A DNA stretch of 16,192 nucleotides from Mucilaginibacter sp. (GTDB lineage Bacteria; Bacteroidota; Bacteroidia; Sphingobacteriales; Sphingobacteriaceae). The translations under genes and the position numbers were made by a program. Positions 7,522 through 14,289 of this stretch are shown here, one piece after another. Within the stretch, counting starts at the first letter, position 1. Every line of letters begins with the position of its first letter. The notes below the pieces were generated by a model. That model saw only the letters and a list, made by a program, of their open reading frames with translations, searched no databases and was not told the origin of the DNA. Location: positions 1-16,192 of the forward strand of contig JAICXZ010000010.1 in assembly GCA_025934475.1 (NCBI GenBank), in the 5' to 3' direction.

Positions 7522-7551
7522 ATCCGAAATTGAAAATTCGAAATCCGAAAT
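7521..7551. repeat. GAAAT-type quasi-repeat, polX-hldA spacer
   Basis: AATCCGAAAT occurs at 7521-7530 and again at 7542-7551, a 21-base period, with a related TGAAAATTCGA between them. The element fills almost the whole spacer between the PolX-like gene and hldA and overlaps the polX stop codon by one base. It lies within a probable operon. Confidence 0.6.
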
Positions 7552-7557
7552 AAAAAC

Positions 7558-8541
7558 ATGCTGGTAGAAAAGGTACGCGCCATAAAAAAATCACAAAAAA
7601 CACCGGTAATACTGGTTATCGGCGACCTGATGATAGACCATTATGTATGGGGCGATGCAACCCGACTATCTCCCGAGGCTCCAGTACCTATCGTCAACGT
7701 CAAAACCGAATCCACTACCCTGGGCGGAGCAGCCAACGTGGCCCAAAACCTTGTGGCACTCGGCGCCAAAGTAACGTTGGGAGGTGTAATCGGCGCTGAT
7801 TCTTTTGGGGTGAGGGTAAAAGAGATCATGGCGCATGAGGGTATTTCTACAGAAGCGATTATTGAGGATAAGCAGCGTCCGACAACGGTTAAAACCCGCG
7901 TGCTTGCCGGGAGTCACCAATTAGTACGGGTTGACAGAGAAATAACAGATCCCATCCGAAGCGAACTGGAGGATGAACTGGTCAATAAACTGGATCATTA
8001 TATTAATGAGGCCGATATCGTGCTTTTTTCCGATTATGGTAAAGGTTTATTTTCGCCCGCGTTTACGCACCGCTTACTCAAACTGGCCAAAAGCAAATAC
8101 AAAAGAGTGATCGTTGATCCTAAGGGGCTCGATTATTCGAAATACAAAGGCGCATTTATTATAAAGCCGAATCGCAAAGAGCTTGCCGAGGCGGCAAAAA
8201 CTGCTTCGATTAAAACGATCGAAGACCTGCAGCAGGCGTCCAAAGTTATTTTTAAACAAACGGCAGTTGAATACCTCGTTGTTACTCTTTCGGAAGAAGG
8301 CATGGTGATTGTAGATGAGCTGAGCTATAAGCTGTTACCGGTAAAAGCTACAGCTGTTTTTGATGTAACCGGCGCGGGCGACACCGTATTGGCAACAATG
8401 GCCTATTTTATAGCTTCAGATTTTAGCATAGAAGAAGCTTGCGAGCTGGCAAATCATGCTGCTGCTATCGTCATCAGGCAAGTAGGCAGTGCCACAACAA
8501 CTATAGAAGAAATTATACAGGATATAGAGAACAGAGATTAG
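7558..8541 (+). CDS. hldA: D-glycero-beta-D-manno-heptose-7-phosphate kinase
   Basis: This kinase phosphorylates heptose 7-phosphate at C1 with ATP to give the 1,7-bisphosphate, the second step of ADP-heptose synthesis for LPS core. It has the PfkB/ribokinase fold: an N-terminal substrate segment VIGDLMIDHYVWGDATRLSPEAPVP, the glycine-rich GGAANVAQNLVALG, a DPKG segment before the IKPNRKEL motif, and the C-terminal anion-hole motif FDVTGAGDTVLA with catalytic D275. At 327 residues it corresponds only to the kinase half of the bifunctional E. coli HldE; the adenylyltransferase half is the separate gene at 9177. The ATG at 7558 is the first in frame after the repeat spacer. The run polX-hldA-gmhA-hldC-GT9 is all on one strand with small gaps. 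Confidence 0.94.
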   Translation: MLVEKVRAIKKSQKTPVILVIGDLMIDHYVWGDATRLSPEAPVPIVNVKTESTTLGGAANVAQNLVALGAKVTLGGVIGADSFGVRVKEIMAHEGISTEAIIEDKQRPTTVKTRVLAGSHQLVRVDREITDPIRSELEDELVNKLDHYINEADIVLFSDYGKGLFSPAFTHRLLKLAKSKYKRVIVDPKGLDYSKYKGAFIIKPNRKELAEAAKTASIKTIEDLQQASKVIFKQTAVEYLVVTLSEEGMVIVDELSYKLLPVKATAVFDVTGAGDTVLATMAYFIASDFSIEEACELANHAAAIVIRQVGSATTTIEEIIQDIENRD

Positions 8542-8559
8542 AGACCAGGCGAAAAGAAA

Positions 8560-8614
8560 TTGACAGTTCACTATTGACTACTCACCATTCACTAATTCAA
8601 TAAATCAATAAATA
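8560..8614. repeat. TTCACTA/TTGAC quasi-repeat, hldA-gmhA spacer
   Basis: TTCACTA occurs at 8568-8574 and 8588-8594, TTGAC at 8560-8564-like and 8574-8578 positions, with related CTCACCATTC between. The right part continues as AATTCAATAAATCAATAAAT, a degenerate AT-rich series. No strong hairpin was found. It makes up most of the 77-base gap, the only sizeable gap inside the heptose genes. Confidence 0.5.
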
Positions 8615-8618
8615 AAAC

Positions 8619-9173
8619 ATGGTTATTGGAGAATTAAAAGATCATCAGAATTTGATACAGAAGGTTATCGATACACTTTCAAGTGATATTGAGACAGCCT
8701 GTAAAATGATGGTCTCGACCTTAAAGAACGGAAACAAGGTATTATTGGCCGGTAACGGGGGCAGTGCTGCTGATGCACAACATATTGCGGCCGAGTTAAG
8801 CGGCCGGTTCGTGAAAGAGCGTAAGGCTTTGCCGGGTATTGCTTTAACAGTTGATACTTCGGCACTTACTTCAATCGCCAATGACTACGGTTATGAGCAT
8901 GTTTTCTCGCGCCAGGTAGAGGCGTTCGCTCAGCAAGGCGATTTATTTATCGGCATATCCACCAGCGGTAATAGCCAGGGCATTCTGAATGCGCTGGAAA
9001 CCGCAGGTAAAATAGGCTGCAAAACATTAGGTCTTTCGGGCCGAAACGGCGGGAAGATGAATGGTCTTTGCGACCTGAATATTATTGTACCATCAGATGT
9101 GACCGCCCGCATCCAGGAAATGCATATTCTGATTGGACATATCCTTTGCAAAGCGGTTGACGAATCATTTTAA
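8619..9173 (+). CDS. gmhA: sedoheptulose 7-phosphate isomerase
   Basis: This enzyme converts sedoheptulose 7-phosphate to D-glycero-D-manno-heptose 7-phosphate, the first step of the ADP-heptose pathway, in the cytoplasm. It is a SIS-domain protein: the phosphosugar loop is [21 protein letters not shown] and the second loop is [15 protein letters not shown]. The metal and catalytic positions of E. coli GmhA (H61, E65, Q172, H180) map to H55, E59, Q166 and H174 with a constant offset of six, so the active site is complete. The length of 184 is typical. The ATG at 8619 follows an AT-rich repeat spacer. It is only three bases upstream of hldC and so almost certainly shares its transcript. Confidence 0.95.
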   Translation: MVIGELKDHQNLIQKVIDTLSSDIETACKMMVSTLKNGNKVLLAGNGGSAADAQHIAAELSGRFVKERKALPGIALTVDTSALTSIANDYGYEHVFSRQVEAFAQQGDLFIGISTSGNSQGILNALETAGKIGCKTLGLSGRNGGKMNGLCDLNIIVPSDVTARIQEMHILIGHILCKAVDESF

Positions 9174-9176
9174 CAA

Positions 9177-9680
9177 ATGAAACACAATATCGAAAAAACA
9201 CTCCTCGGCAAAATATGCGACCTTCCTGGACTGAAATCGCTGGTCTCTTCGTGGCAAAGTGAGGGGAAGAAAGTTGTGTTCACCAACGGTGTTTTCGATT
9301 TGCTGCATATCGGGCACATCACCTATATGGCGAAGGCATCGGAACTGGGCGATAAACTGATTATCGGTCTCAATTCGGATAGTTCTGTTAAAAGAATCAA
9401 GGGCGACGACCGCCCGGTAAACGATCAAAATAGTCGCGCGGCGTTATTGGCGGCCTTGTTTTTTGTCGATGGCATTGTTGTATTTGAAGAAGATACGCCG
9501 CTGAACCTCATTTCTACGCTCCTCCCGGATATTTTGGTTAAAGGGGCCGATTACGCAATTGAAAACATTGTTGGCGCAAAAGAGGTGATTGCCAATGGTG
9601 GTGAAGTGAAGACTATCGATTTTGTTGAGGGATACTCCTCCACTTCCATCATAAAAAAAATACGCAAACAGATAACTTAA
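9177..9680 (+). CDS. hldC: D-glycero-beta-D-manno-heptose 1-phosphate adenylyltransferase
   Basis: This enzyme joins heptose 1-phosphate to AMP from ATP, giving ADP-D-glycero-D-manno-heptose (RfaE domain II). The nucleotidyltransferase signature is present: FTNGVFDLLHIGHITYM with the HIGH motif at H44-H47, followed by GLNSDSSVKRIKGDDRPV and the C-terminal GYSSTSIIKKI, where the STS motif binds ATP. The 167-residue length fits a stand-alone version of the second half of E. coli HldE. It begins three bases after gmhA and ends five bases before the GT9 gene, so it is mid-operon. The preceding 30 residues of N-terminal helix (KTLLGKICDLPGLKSLV) are usual for the Bacteroidota form. The older symbol is rfaE2. 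Confidence 0.94.
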   Translation: MKHNIEKTLLGKICDLPGLKSLVSSWQSEGKKVVFTNGVFDLLHIGHITYMAKASELGDKLIIGLNSDSSVKRIKGDDRPVNDQNSRAALLAALFFVDGIVVFEEDTPLNLISTLLPDILVKGADYAIENIVGAKEVIANGGEVKTIDFVEGYSSTSIIKKIRKQIT

Positions 9681-9685
9681 ACGGC

Positions 9686-10654
9686 ATGAAAATATTGGTT
9701 ATCCGTTTCAGTTCGATGGGCGATATCATCTATACCACGCCTGTGGTACGTTGCCTCAAAACGCAATTGCCGGATGCCGAAATTCACTTCCTCACCAAAC
9801 CTGCGTTCAGGTATATTTATGATGGCAATCCCTACGTTGATAAATTACTGCTTTTAAAATCAACGCTGTCAGAAACTATAGCTGAGATCAAAGCTGAAAA
9901 ATACGACCATATTGTCGATTTGCACAACAACCTGCGTACATCGATCATCAAACTCAAAACGGGGATCAAATCATCGACCTACAAAAAGCAGCCGATCCGT
10001 AAATGGCTCAGCCTCAAATTCCGCTTAAAACTGGTTGAGCCTATTCACCTGGTTGAACGCTACATGAAGGCGGTTAAGGTTTTGGGTGTAAAAAATGATG
10101 GGAAGCCTATAGATTACTACATCAAAGCTCAGCACGATCTTGGGAAATTGCTTCCAGAATCGCATCAGCAAGGTTATATCGCTTTCGTCATCGGGGCAAC
10201 GCATTTTACCAAGCGCATGCCCAATGAGAAGATTGCCGAAATTTGTAGCAACATCAAATATCCAATCGTTCTATTAGGCGGTGAAGATGTAAAAGCTAAC
10301 GGAACCCAAATTGCAGGAGCCGTTGGATCAAGTATCTACAATGCATGCGGAATCACCAAGCTGGATGAATCTGTTTTCCTGGTCTCGAAGGCAAAACGGG
10401 TGCTGGGTTTCGATACTGGCCTTACCCACATCGCGGAAGCATTCGATGTCCCCATCGGCTCTATCTGGGGCGGGACTGTTCCTGAATTACTTGGTGTACA
10501 ACCATATATGGTAAAGGACGCTGAGGTAATCGGCATTGAGCTCTCATGCCGACCCTGCTCAAAATTCGGACTGGAAAAATGCCCTCTCGGGCATTTTAAA
10601 TGCATGAAGGAAATTCCGGACCAATGGGTTGTGGATTTCGCTAATAAATCCTAA
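9686..10654 (+). CDS. GT9 family heptosyltransferase-like glycosyltransferase
   Basis: This enzyme probably adds an ADP-heptose-derived residue to the LPS inner core at the cytoplasmic face of the inner membrane. Its GT9 fold is shown by the start MKILVIRFSSMGDIIYTTPV, with D13 at the catalytic-base position of heptosyltransferase I, and by GFDTGLTHIAEAF in the C-terminal domain, the counterpart of the usual DSGPMHLA donor-binding motif. The C-terminus has four closely spaced cysteines, C288, C291, C299 and C306 (CRPC...C...C), typical of the Bacteroidota branch and possibly structural. Position directly behind hldA-gmhA-hldC supports a heptose donor, but which heptosyltransferase it is (WaaC or WaaF) cannot be decided from sequence reading. 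The length of 322 is normal. Confidence 0.88.
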   Translation: MKILVIRFSSMGDIIYTTPVVRCLKTQLPDAEIHFLTKPAFRYIYDGNPYVDKLLLLKSTLSETIAEIKAEKYDHIVDLHNNLRTSIIKLKTGIKSSTYKKQPIRKWLSLKFRLKLVEPIHLVERYMKAVKVLGVKNDGKPIDYYIKAQHDLGKLLPESHQQGYIAFVIGATHFTKRMPNEKIAEICSNIKYPIVLLGGEDVKANGTQIAGAVGSSIYNACGITKLDESVFLVSKAKRVLGFDTGLTHIAEAFDVPIGSIWGGTVPELLGVQPYMVKDAEVIGIELSCRPCSKFGLEKCPLGHFKCMKEIPDQWVVDFANKS

Positions 10655-10686
10655 TTATTATATTAGCATCCAAAACCTTATCATTC

Positions 10687-11355
10687 ATGAAAAAAATCTT
10701 ACTGCTGTTTTCTTTTGTTTTCTTGTCAATATGCGGCTTTGCTCAATCTGTTTCGTTTGGCGTCAGAGGGGGTATAACATTGGCAAACAACCAAATTAGA
10801 GCCGCCTCACCTGATTATCACCCTAATACCAGTCCAATAACCACATTTTCAGTGGGCGGATTTGCTGATGTCACGCGTGGCGATTTTTCGCTCGAACCGG
10901 GGATTTTCTTTAGCGGACAAGGCGGGGAAAGTAAGACGTCGCCTGGGTCGTATCAAACAGGTTATTGGCTTTCTGACTCCAAAGAAAGGCTATGGTATAT
11001 TGAGATCCCAATTGACATTATTTATCACCTGCCTGGCCTTTTCAAAAATGTCTATGTGGGAGCGGGCCCTTACATCGCAACAGGTATATCCGGAAATGAG
11101 TCAATAATTGTAAGCGAAGTTTTTCCTAACAATCCGGCTCAAAACACCCGAACGACTGTTGACTACAAAGTTTTTGGCGCAGAGGGCTACCGGCGTTTTC
11201 AACTCGGGGCCAATGCTATCACTGGCGTACGGTTCAAAAATCATTGGTTAATCAATATCGGTTATGATCTGGGCTTAACATCGATAACTAATCCCGGAGA
11301 GGCCAATATTAAGGACAGCCAGTTCACGTTAAGTCTCGGTTACGCTTTTAAATGA
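10687..11355 (+). CDS. secreted outer-membrane beta-barrel protein (PorT-like)
   Basis: The 222-residue product begins with a clear Sec signal peptide, MKKILLLFSFVFLSICGFAQ, with probable cleavage after Q20 (the Bacteroidota FAQ pattern). C16 is not in a lipobox because the residue before it is Ile, so a lipoprotein is unlikely. The mature part has alternating hydrophobic strands rich in Gly and aromatics, starting VSFGVRGGITLANN and ending FTLSLGYAFK, with a terminal strand ending in an aromatic then Lys. This fits the small OMP_b-brl_2/PorT family of the outer membrane. The function is unknown. It follows the GT9 gene by 32 bases but its spacer is not especially operon-like. A small inverted repeat (GCTAAT at 10640-10645 with ATTAGC at 10662-10667) lies in between. 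Confidence 0.85.
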   Translation: MKKILLLFSFVFLSICGFAQSVSFGVRGGITLANNQIRAASPDYHPNTSPITTFSVGGFADVTRGDFSLEPGIFFSGQGGESKTSPGSYQTGYWLSDSKERLWYIEIPIDIIYHLPGLFKNVYVGAGPYIATGISGNESIIVSEVFPNNPAQNTRTTVDYKVFGAEGYRRFQLGANAITGVRFKNHWLINIGYDLGLTSITNPGEANIKDSQFTLSLGYAFK

Positions 11356-11384
11356 ACTTAATTTTAATTCATTAAAAACAAGTT
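11355..11384. other. AT-rich hairpin after the beta-barrel gene
   Basis: AACTT (11355-11359) pairs with AAGTT (11380-11384), and TTTTAAT (11362-11368) pairs with ATTAAAA (11371-11377), with a two-base mismatch bulge between them. It follows the stop codon immediately. The stem is almost all A-T and no T-run follows, so it could be a weak terminator or chance in an AT-rich spacer. Confidence 0.3.
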
Positions 11385-11410
11385 ACCATTTCTTCTCTTT
11401 AAATTTATAT

Positions 11411-11893
11411 ATGAAGAAGCTTCTATTGATCCGCCATGCCAAAGCCGTACATGATTTAAGTTACGATGATTTCGAGCGACCGTTGAAACATTCGGGCTTT
11501 AAGGACGCTGAGTTTATGGCCGAAAGGCTGCTTTCGGAAAAGATCGTCCCGCAACTACTAATTACAAGTCCCGCATTGCGCACCACAGGTACGGCAAACA
11601 TCTTTGCTCAGCACTTGTCGCTGGCGAAAGCTAAAGAAGATCTGCGAATATATGACGCAAGCCGGCTAACACTGTTGGATGTGATCAACGGATTTGACAA
11701 CAAAAAAGATTTCATCGGACTGGTAGGCCACAACCCAACGATGGAGCAAATCATACACTATTTAACAGGAAATATTGTTGATTTTCCGACCTGCGCCATA
11801 GCCCTCATTGAATTCGAACTTAATGATTGGGCCGCAGTGAGTGCACAAACCGGCACCATGAAATGGTATAGCGTCCCCAAGGACCATCATTAA
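11411..11893 (+). CDS. sixA: SixA-like phosphohistidine phosphatase (histidine phosphatase superfamily)
   Basis: These enzymes remove phosphate from histidine, classically from Hpt domains in phosphorelays. The RHG-type motif is KLLLIRHAKA (R8, H9), with the second arginine in SPALRTTGTA (about R57) and the catalytic second histidine H107 in GLVGHNPTMEQ. Both histidines and the arginines are present. The length of 160 residues fits the short SixA group. An Hpt protein is also encoded in this window (2947-3315), but 8 kb away, so a link is only a suggestion. The ATG at 11411 is close to the -7-like AT-rich stretch. The TAA stop at 11891-11893 shares bases with the dprA stop on the other strand. 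Confidence 0.86.
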   Translation: MKKLLLIRHAKAVHDLSYDDFERPLKHSGFKDAEFMAERLLSEKIVPQLLITSPALRTTGTANIFAQHLSLAKAKEDLRIYDASRLTLLDVINGFDNKKDFIGLVGHNPTMEQIIHYLTGNIVDFPTCAIALIEFELNDWAAVSAQTGTMKWYSVPKDHH

Positions 11894-12990
11894 TTAAGGC
11901 AATACGTCTTACCGGGCAGTGAACGGATATAGCCCTGCATTTCCATATTCAGCAAATTCATTGCCAATTGACTCATGGGCATATTGGTTTTAATAGTCAG
12001 ATCGTCAATAGCCAGGGGCATTTTATGCTGATGAATGATATCAAATATCATTCTTTCCTCCGCCGACAAATCCATCGGCAACATTAATTGTTCCTTTTTG
12101 GGCTTTTTCACTCCGCTTCCTTCCCATCCAAGGCTATAAGCCAAATCGGCCGCACAGGTTAGCAAAGCAGCTTTATTATTCCTGATCAGGAAATTGCAGC
12201 CTTCTGAAAATTCATCGTCAACCCGGCCCGGAAATGCAAAAACATCGCGATTATAGCTATTGGCTATTTCGGCAGTAATTAACGCCCCTCCTTTAATACT
12301 TGCTTCAATAACTACCGTTGCATCTGCCAAGCCAGCAACAATGCGGTTTCGCTGCGGGAAATTTTCGCGATCAGGCGTGGTTCCCGAGGGATATTCAGTT
12401 AAAAGGCCGCCATTGGGGAGCATCTTTTCGGCGGTGGAGTAATTATGATAAGGATATATTCTATCGAGCCCGTGCCCTAACACCCCAACTGTTTGTAATC
12501 CCTGTTTTACACTCTCCTTATGTGCAGCCACGTCTATACCAGCCGCAAGCCCGCTTATAATCAATGCATCATACTGCTGCAGCTCTGCCACCAATTGCCG
12601 GCACAATTCGCGGCCATAGTCGGTGGCGTTGCGTGTACCCACAATACTTACCACATGCTGGCGATTGAGGTCAATGTTACCTTTAGCATAAAGCAGTACC
12701 GGGCCATCGGCACAATTCTTCAAACGTTTGGGATAATCGAGATCGGTGTAAAAGATAACCCGGATATTGTTCTTTTCGATGAATTCCAATTCATGTTCAG
12801 CAGCAGCCATAGCATCGTCAAAATCAATTGCCCCGGTACGTTTCTCCTTGATACCGGGCACTTTCATCAATTTTGATTTTGGTGTTTTAATAATTTGTTC
12901 GGCATCGCCAAATTGAGCCAGCAGAGCTTTGGCATAGGTTGGGCCTATGCTTCTGATCATGGTTAAGGCGATTTGATGCTGTAGTGACAT
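11890..12990 (-). CDS. dprA: DNA-processing protein DprA
   Basis: DprA binds incoming single-stranded DNA and loads RecA during natural transformation. The N-terminus has a helix-hairpin-helix-like segment (SIGPTYAKALLAQFG), the central Rossmann fold carries SIVGTRNATDYG, SGLAAGIDVAAH, GGLLTEYP and NFPQRNRIVAGL, and the C-terminal winged helix runs from about residue 305 (EERMIFDIIHQHKMPLAIDD onward). The frame continues upstream to a TTG at 13029, but the ATG at 12990 is preferred: it gives MSLQHQIALTMI, the usual family start, and a strong promoter match lies inside the extension (13007-13037). With this start it has 366 residues, the normal size. It converges on sixA and shares four bases of stop codon with it. 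It is 71 bases downstream of rsmG. Confidence 0.95.
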   Translation of the reverse strand: MSLQHQIALTMIRSIGPTYAKALLAQFGDAEQIIKTPKSKLMKVPGIKEKRTGAIDFDDAMAAAEHELEFIEKNNIRVIFYTDLDYPKRLKNCADGPVLLYAKGNIDLNRQHVVSIVGTRNATDYGRELCRQLVAELQQYDALIISGLAAGIDVAAHKESVKQGLQTVGVLGHGLDRIYPYHNYSTAEKMLPNGGLLTEYPSGTTPDRENFPQRNRIVAGLADATVVIEASIKGGALITAEIANSYNRDVFAFPGRVDDEFSEGCNFLIRNNKAALLTCAADLAYSLGWEGSGVKKPKKEQLMLPMDLSAEERMIFDIIHQHKMPLAIDDLTIKTNMPMSQLAMNLLNMEMQGYIRSLPGKTYCLN

Positions 12991-13006
12991 AAGGTAATTA
13001 GTATGC

Positions 13007-13037
13007 CGAAAGTAGGCAATTAATTGCAATGCTCAAA
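13007..13037 (-). promoter_or_regulatory. dprA promoter, TTTG-N19-TACTTTCG
   Basis: On the minus strand a TTTG (13037-13034) is followed by exactly 19 bases and then TACTTTCG (13014-13007), one base off the Bacteroidota TTTG-N19-TAnnTTTG pattern. Transcription would start about position 13000, 10 bases before the ATG at 12990. It is the best two-box promoter in the window, and it argues against a longer DprA starting at 13029. Confidence 0.6.
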
Positions 13038-13061
13038 TTTTTAGCAAAACTTTTATTTGGC

Positions 13062-13694
13062 TTAGCGGCCAGCCTTAACATAAATCACTTTCTTCGTCTC
13101 GAAAAACTCCTCGCTGAAATAATCGCTTAGATCAAATTGCTGAACCGATAGTTTTGATTCGGCAATTTCCTGTTCCAGGTCTCCACCTTTGAGGTAAAGG
13201 ATGCCGTTGGTTAATTTATTTGTTGATTCTTTGTAGACTGTGTCTTTCACCCAGGGATAAAAATCTTTTAGCTGCGTTACTGCCCGAGATACCACAAAAT
13301 CAAATTTTCCTGGTACTTGTTCAGCACGGATATGTTCGGCTTTGAGGTTCTTCAGACCGATGGCTTTAGCAACCTCAGTTACTACTTTTATCTTTTTGCC
13401 TATGGAATCAACGAGAAAAAATTGGGTTTCAGGGAACAGAATTGCCAATGGGATGCCTGGGAATCCACCACCGGTACCTACATCGAGAACACGTTCATTG
13501 GGCAAAAATTGAATGACTTTAGCTATCCCAAGCGAATGAAGCACATGGCGTTCGGGCAAAAGATCGATGTCTTTGCGGGATATTACATTAATTTGCGCGT
13601 TCCAATGGCTATAAAGCTCCGGCAATTGCTCAAATTGCTGCTTTTGATTGGCGGTTAGATCGGGAAAATATTTGAAGATGATATCAGATGTCAT
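13062..13694 (-). CDS. rsmG: 16S rRNA (guanine527-N7)-methyltransferase RsmG
   Basis: RsmG (GidB) methylates N7 of G527 of 16S rRNA in the 530 loop, using S-adenosylmethionine. The SAM-binding motif VLDVGTGGGFPG occupies residues 69-80, followed by the acidic strand end VDSIGKK and the conserved FDFVVSRAV segment. The N-terminus contains the family stretch LYSHWNAQINVISRKD and ERHVLHSLGIAK. The length of 210 is standard. The ATG at 13694 lies inside the preceding sigma factor gene, an 11-base overlap that suggests coupled translation. Loss of RsmG gives low-level streptomycin resistance in other bacteria; here the gene appears intact. It is the last gene of the GT2-sigma-rsmG operon. Confidence 0.96.
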   Translation of the reverse strand: MTSDIIFKYFPDLTANQKQQFEQLPELYSHWNAQINVISRKDIDLLPERHVLHSLGIAKVIQFLPNERVLDVGTGGGFPGIPLAILFPETQFFLVDSIGKKIKVVTEVAKAIGLKNLKAEHIRAEQVPGKFDFVVSRAVTQLKDFYPWVKDTVYKESTNKLTNGILYLKGGDLEQEIAESKLSVQQFDLSDYFSEEFFETKKVIYVKAGR

Positions 13695-14289
13695 CCCGGT
13701 TAAAACGGTTTATGATATTGCCCAGCAGGTATCTTGCCCTGAAAAGCTGCGCTTTTACTGTACCCAGTGGCAGATCGAGCTGTACGGCGATTTCCTCGTA
13801 AGATAACTCATCGAAATAACGCAAGGTGATCAGATTACGATAACGTGGCGGCAATCCTTCTATTAATACTTTTAACTCCTGCGTTTGCTGTTTTTTGATC
13901 GAAGTTTCTTCGGGGTTCAGAACGTCGGCTTTGATTTGGAGGGTTTTTTCTTCGCCATCATCGTCAACCATACCATGAATGGACATGGTATTTAATTTCT
14001 TTTTGCGGATGAAGTCGATACAATTGTTAGTGGCAACGCGGAACAACCAGGTGCTAAATGCATAATCGGGTTGGTATTTTTCCAGCTTTTCGAACGCTTT
14101 GGCGAAAGTCTCCACTGTCAAATCCATCGCGTCTTCCTTGTTGTTAACCATTTTGAGGGCCATAAAGTAGATGGAATCCTTGTACCTATGCATCAGGTCG
14201 GCATATGCTTTCTGGTTCCCTTCGCGAGCCTTCACCACAAGATGAAAGTCGTTTTTAGCATTCTCAGTAAAATTTGCGTTTATTTCCAC
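13684..14289 (-). CDS. RNA polymerase sigma-70 family (ECF-type) sigma factor
   Basis: This is a two-domain alternative sigma factor. Region 2 covers about residues 28-97 (LMHRYKDSIYFMALKMVNNK, then the STWLFRVATNNCIDFIRKK part), and region 4 about 142-190, with GLPPRYRNLITLRYFDELSY and the helix-turn-helix EEIAVQLDLPLGTVKAQLFR. Regions 1 and 3 are missing, as in ECF types. A linker of about 45 residues (98-141), longer than usual, is acidic and contains HGMVDDDGEEK. No ATG is usable: the start is GTG at 14289, which overlaps the end of the glycosyltransferase gene by 10 bases. Its last 11 bases overlap rsmG. No anti-sigma factor gene is next to it. Confidence 0.9.
   Translation of the reverse strand: MEINANFTENAKNDFHLVVKAREGNQKAYADLMHRYKDSIYFMALKMVNNKEDAMDLTVETFAKAFEKLEKYQPDYAFSTWLFRVATNNCIDFIRKKKLNTMSIHGMVDDDGEEKTLQIKADVLNPEETSIKKQQTQELKVLIEGLPPRYRNLITLRYFDELSYEEIAVQLDLPLGTVKAQLFRARYLLGNIINRFNRDDI

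Noticed and set aside
10687..10746. Lipoprotein signal in the beta-barrel protein
   Set aside because: C16 is preceded by Ile, which does not fit a lipobox, and a normal cleavage site FAQ is present.
12520..12876. 118-residue open frame opposite dprA
   Set aside because: It lies wholly within the well-supported dprA gene and resembles no known family.
12991..13029. Extended DprA start at TTG 13029
   Set aside because: The extra 13 residues do not match the family start, and a two-box promoter (13007-13037) lies within and just upstream of the extension.
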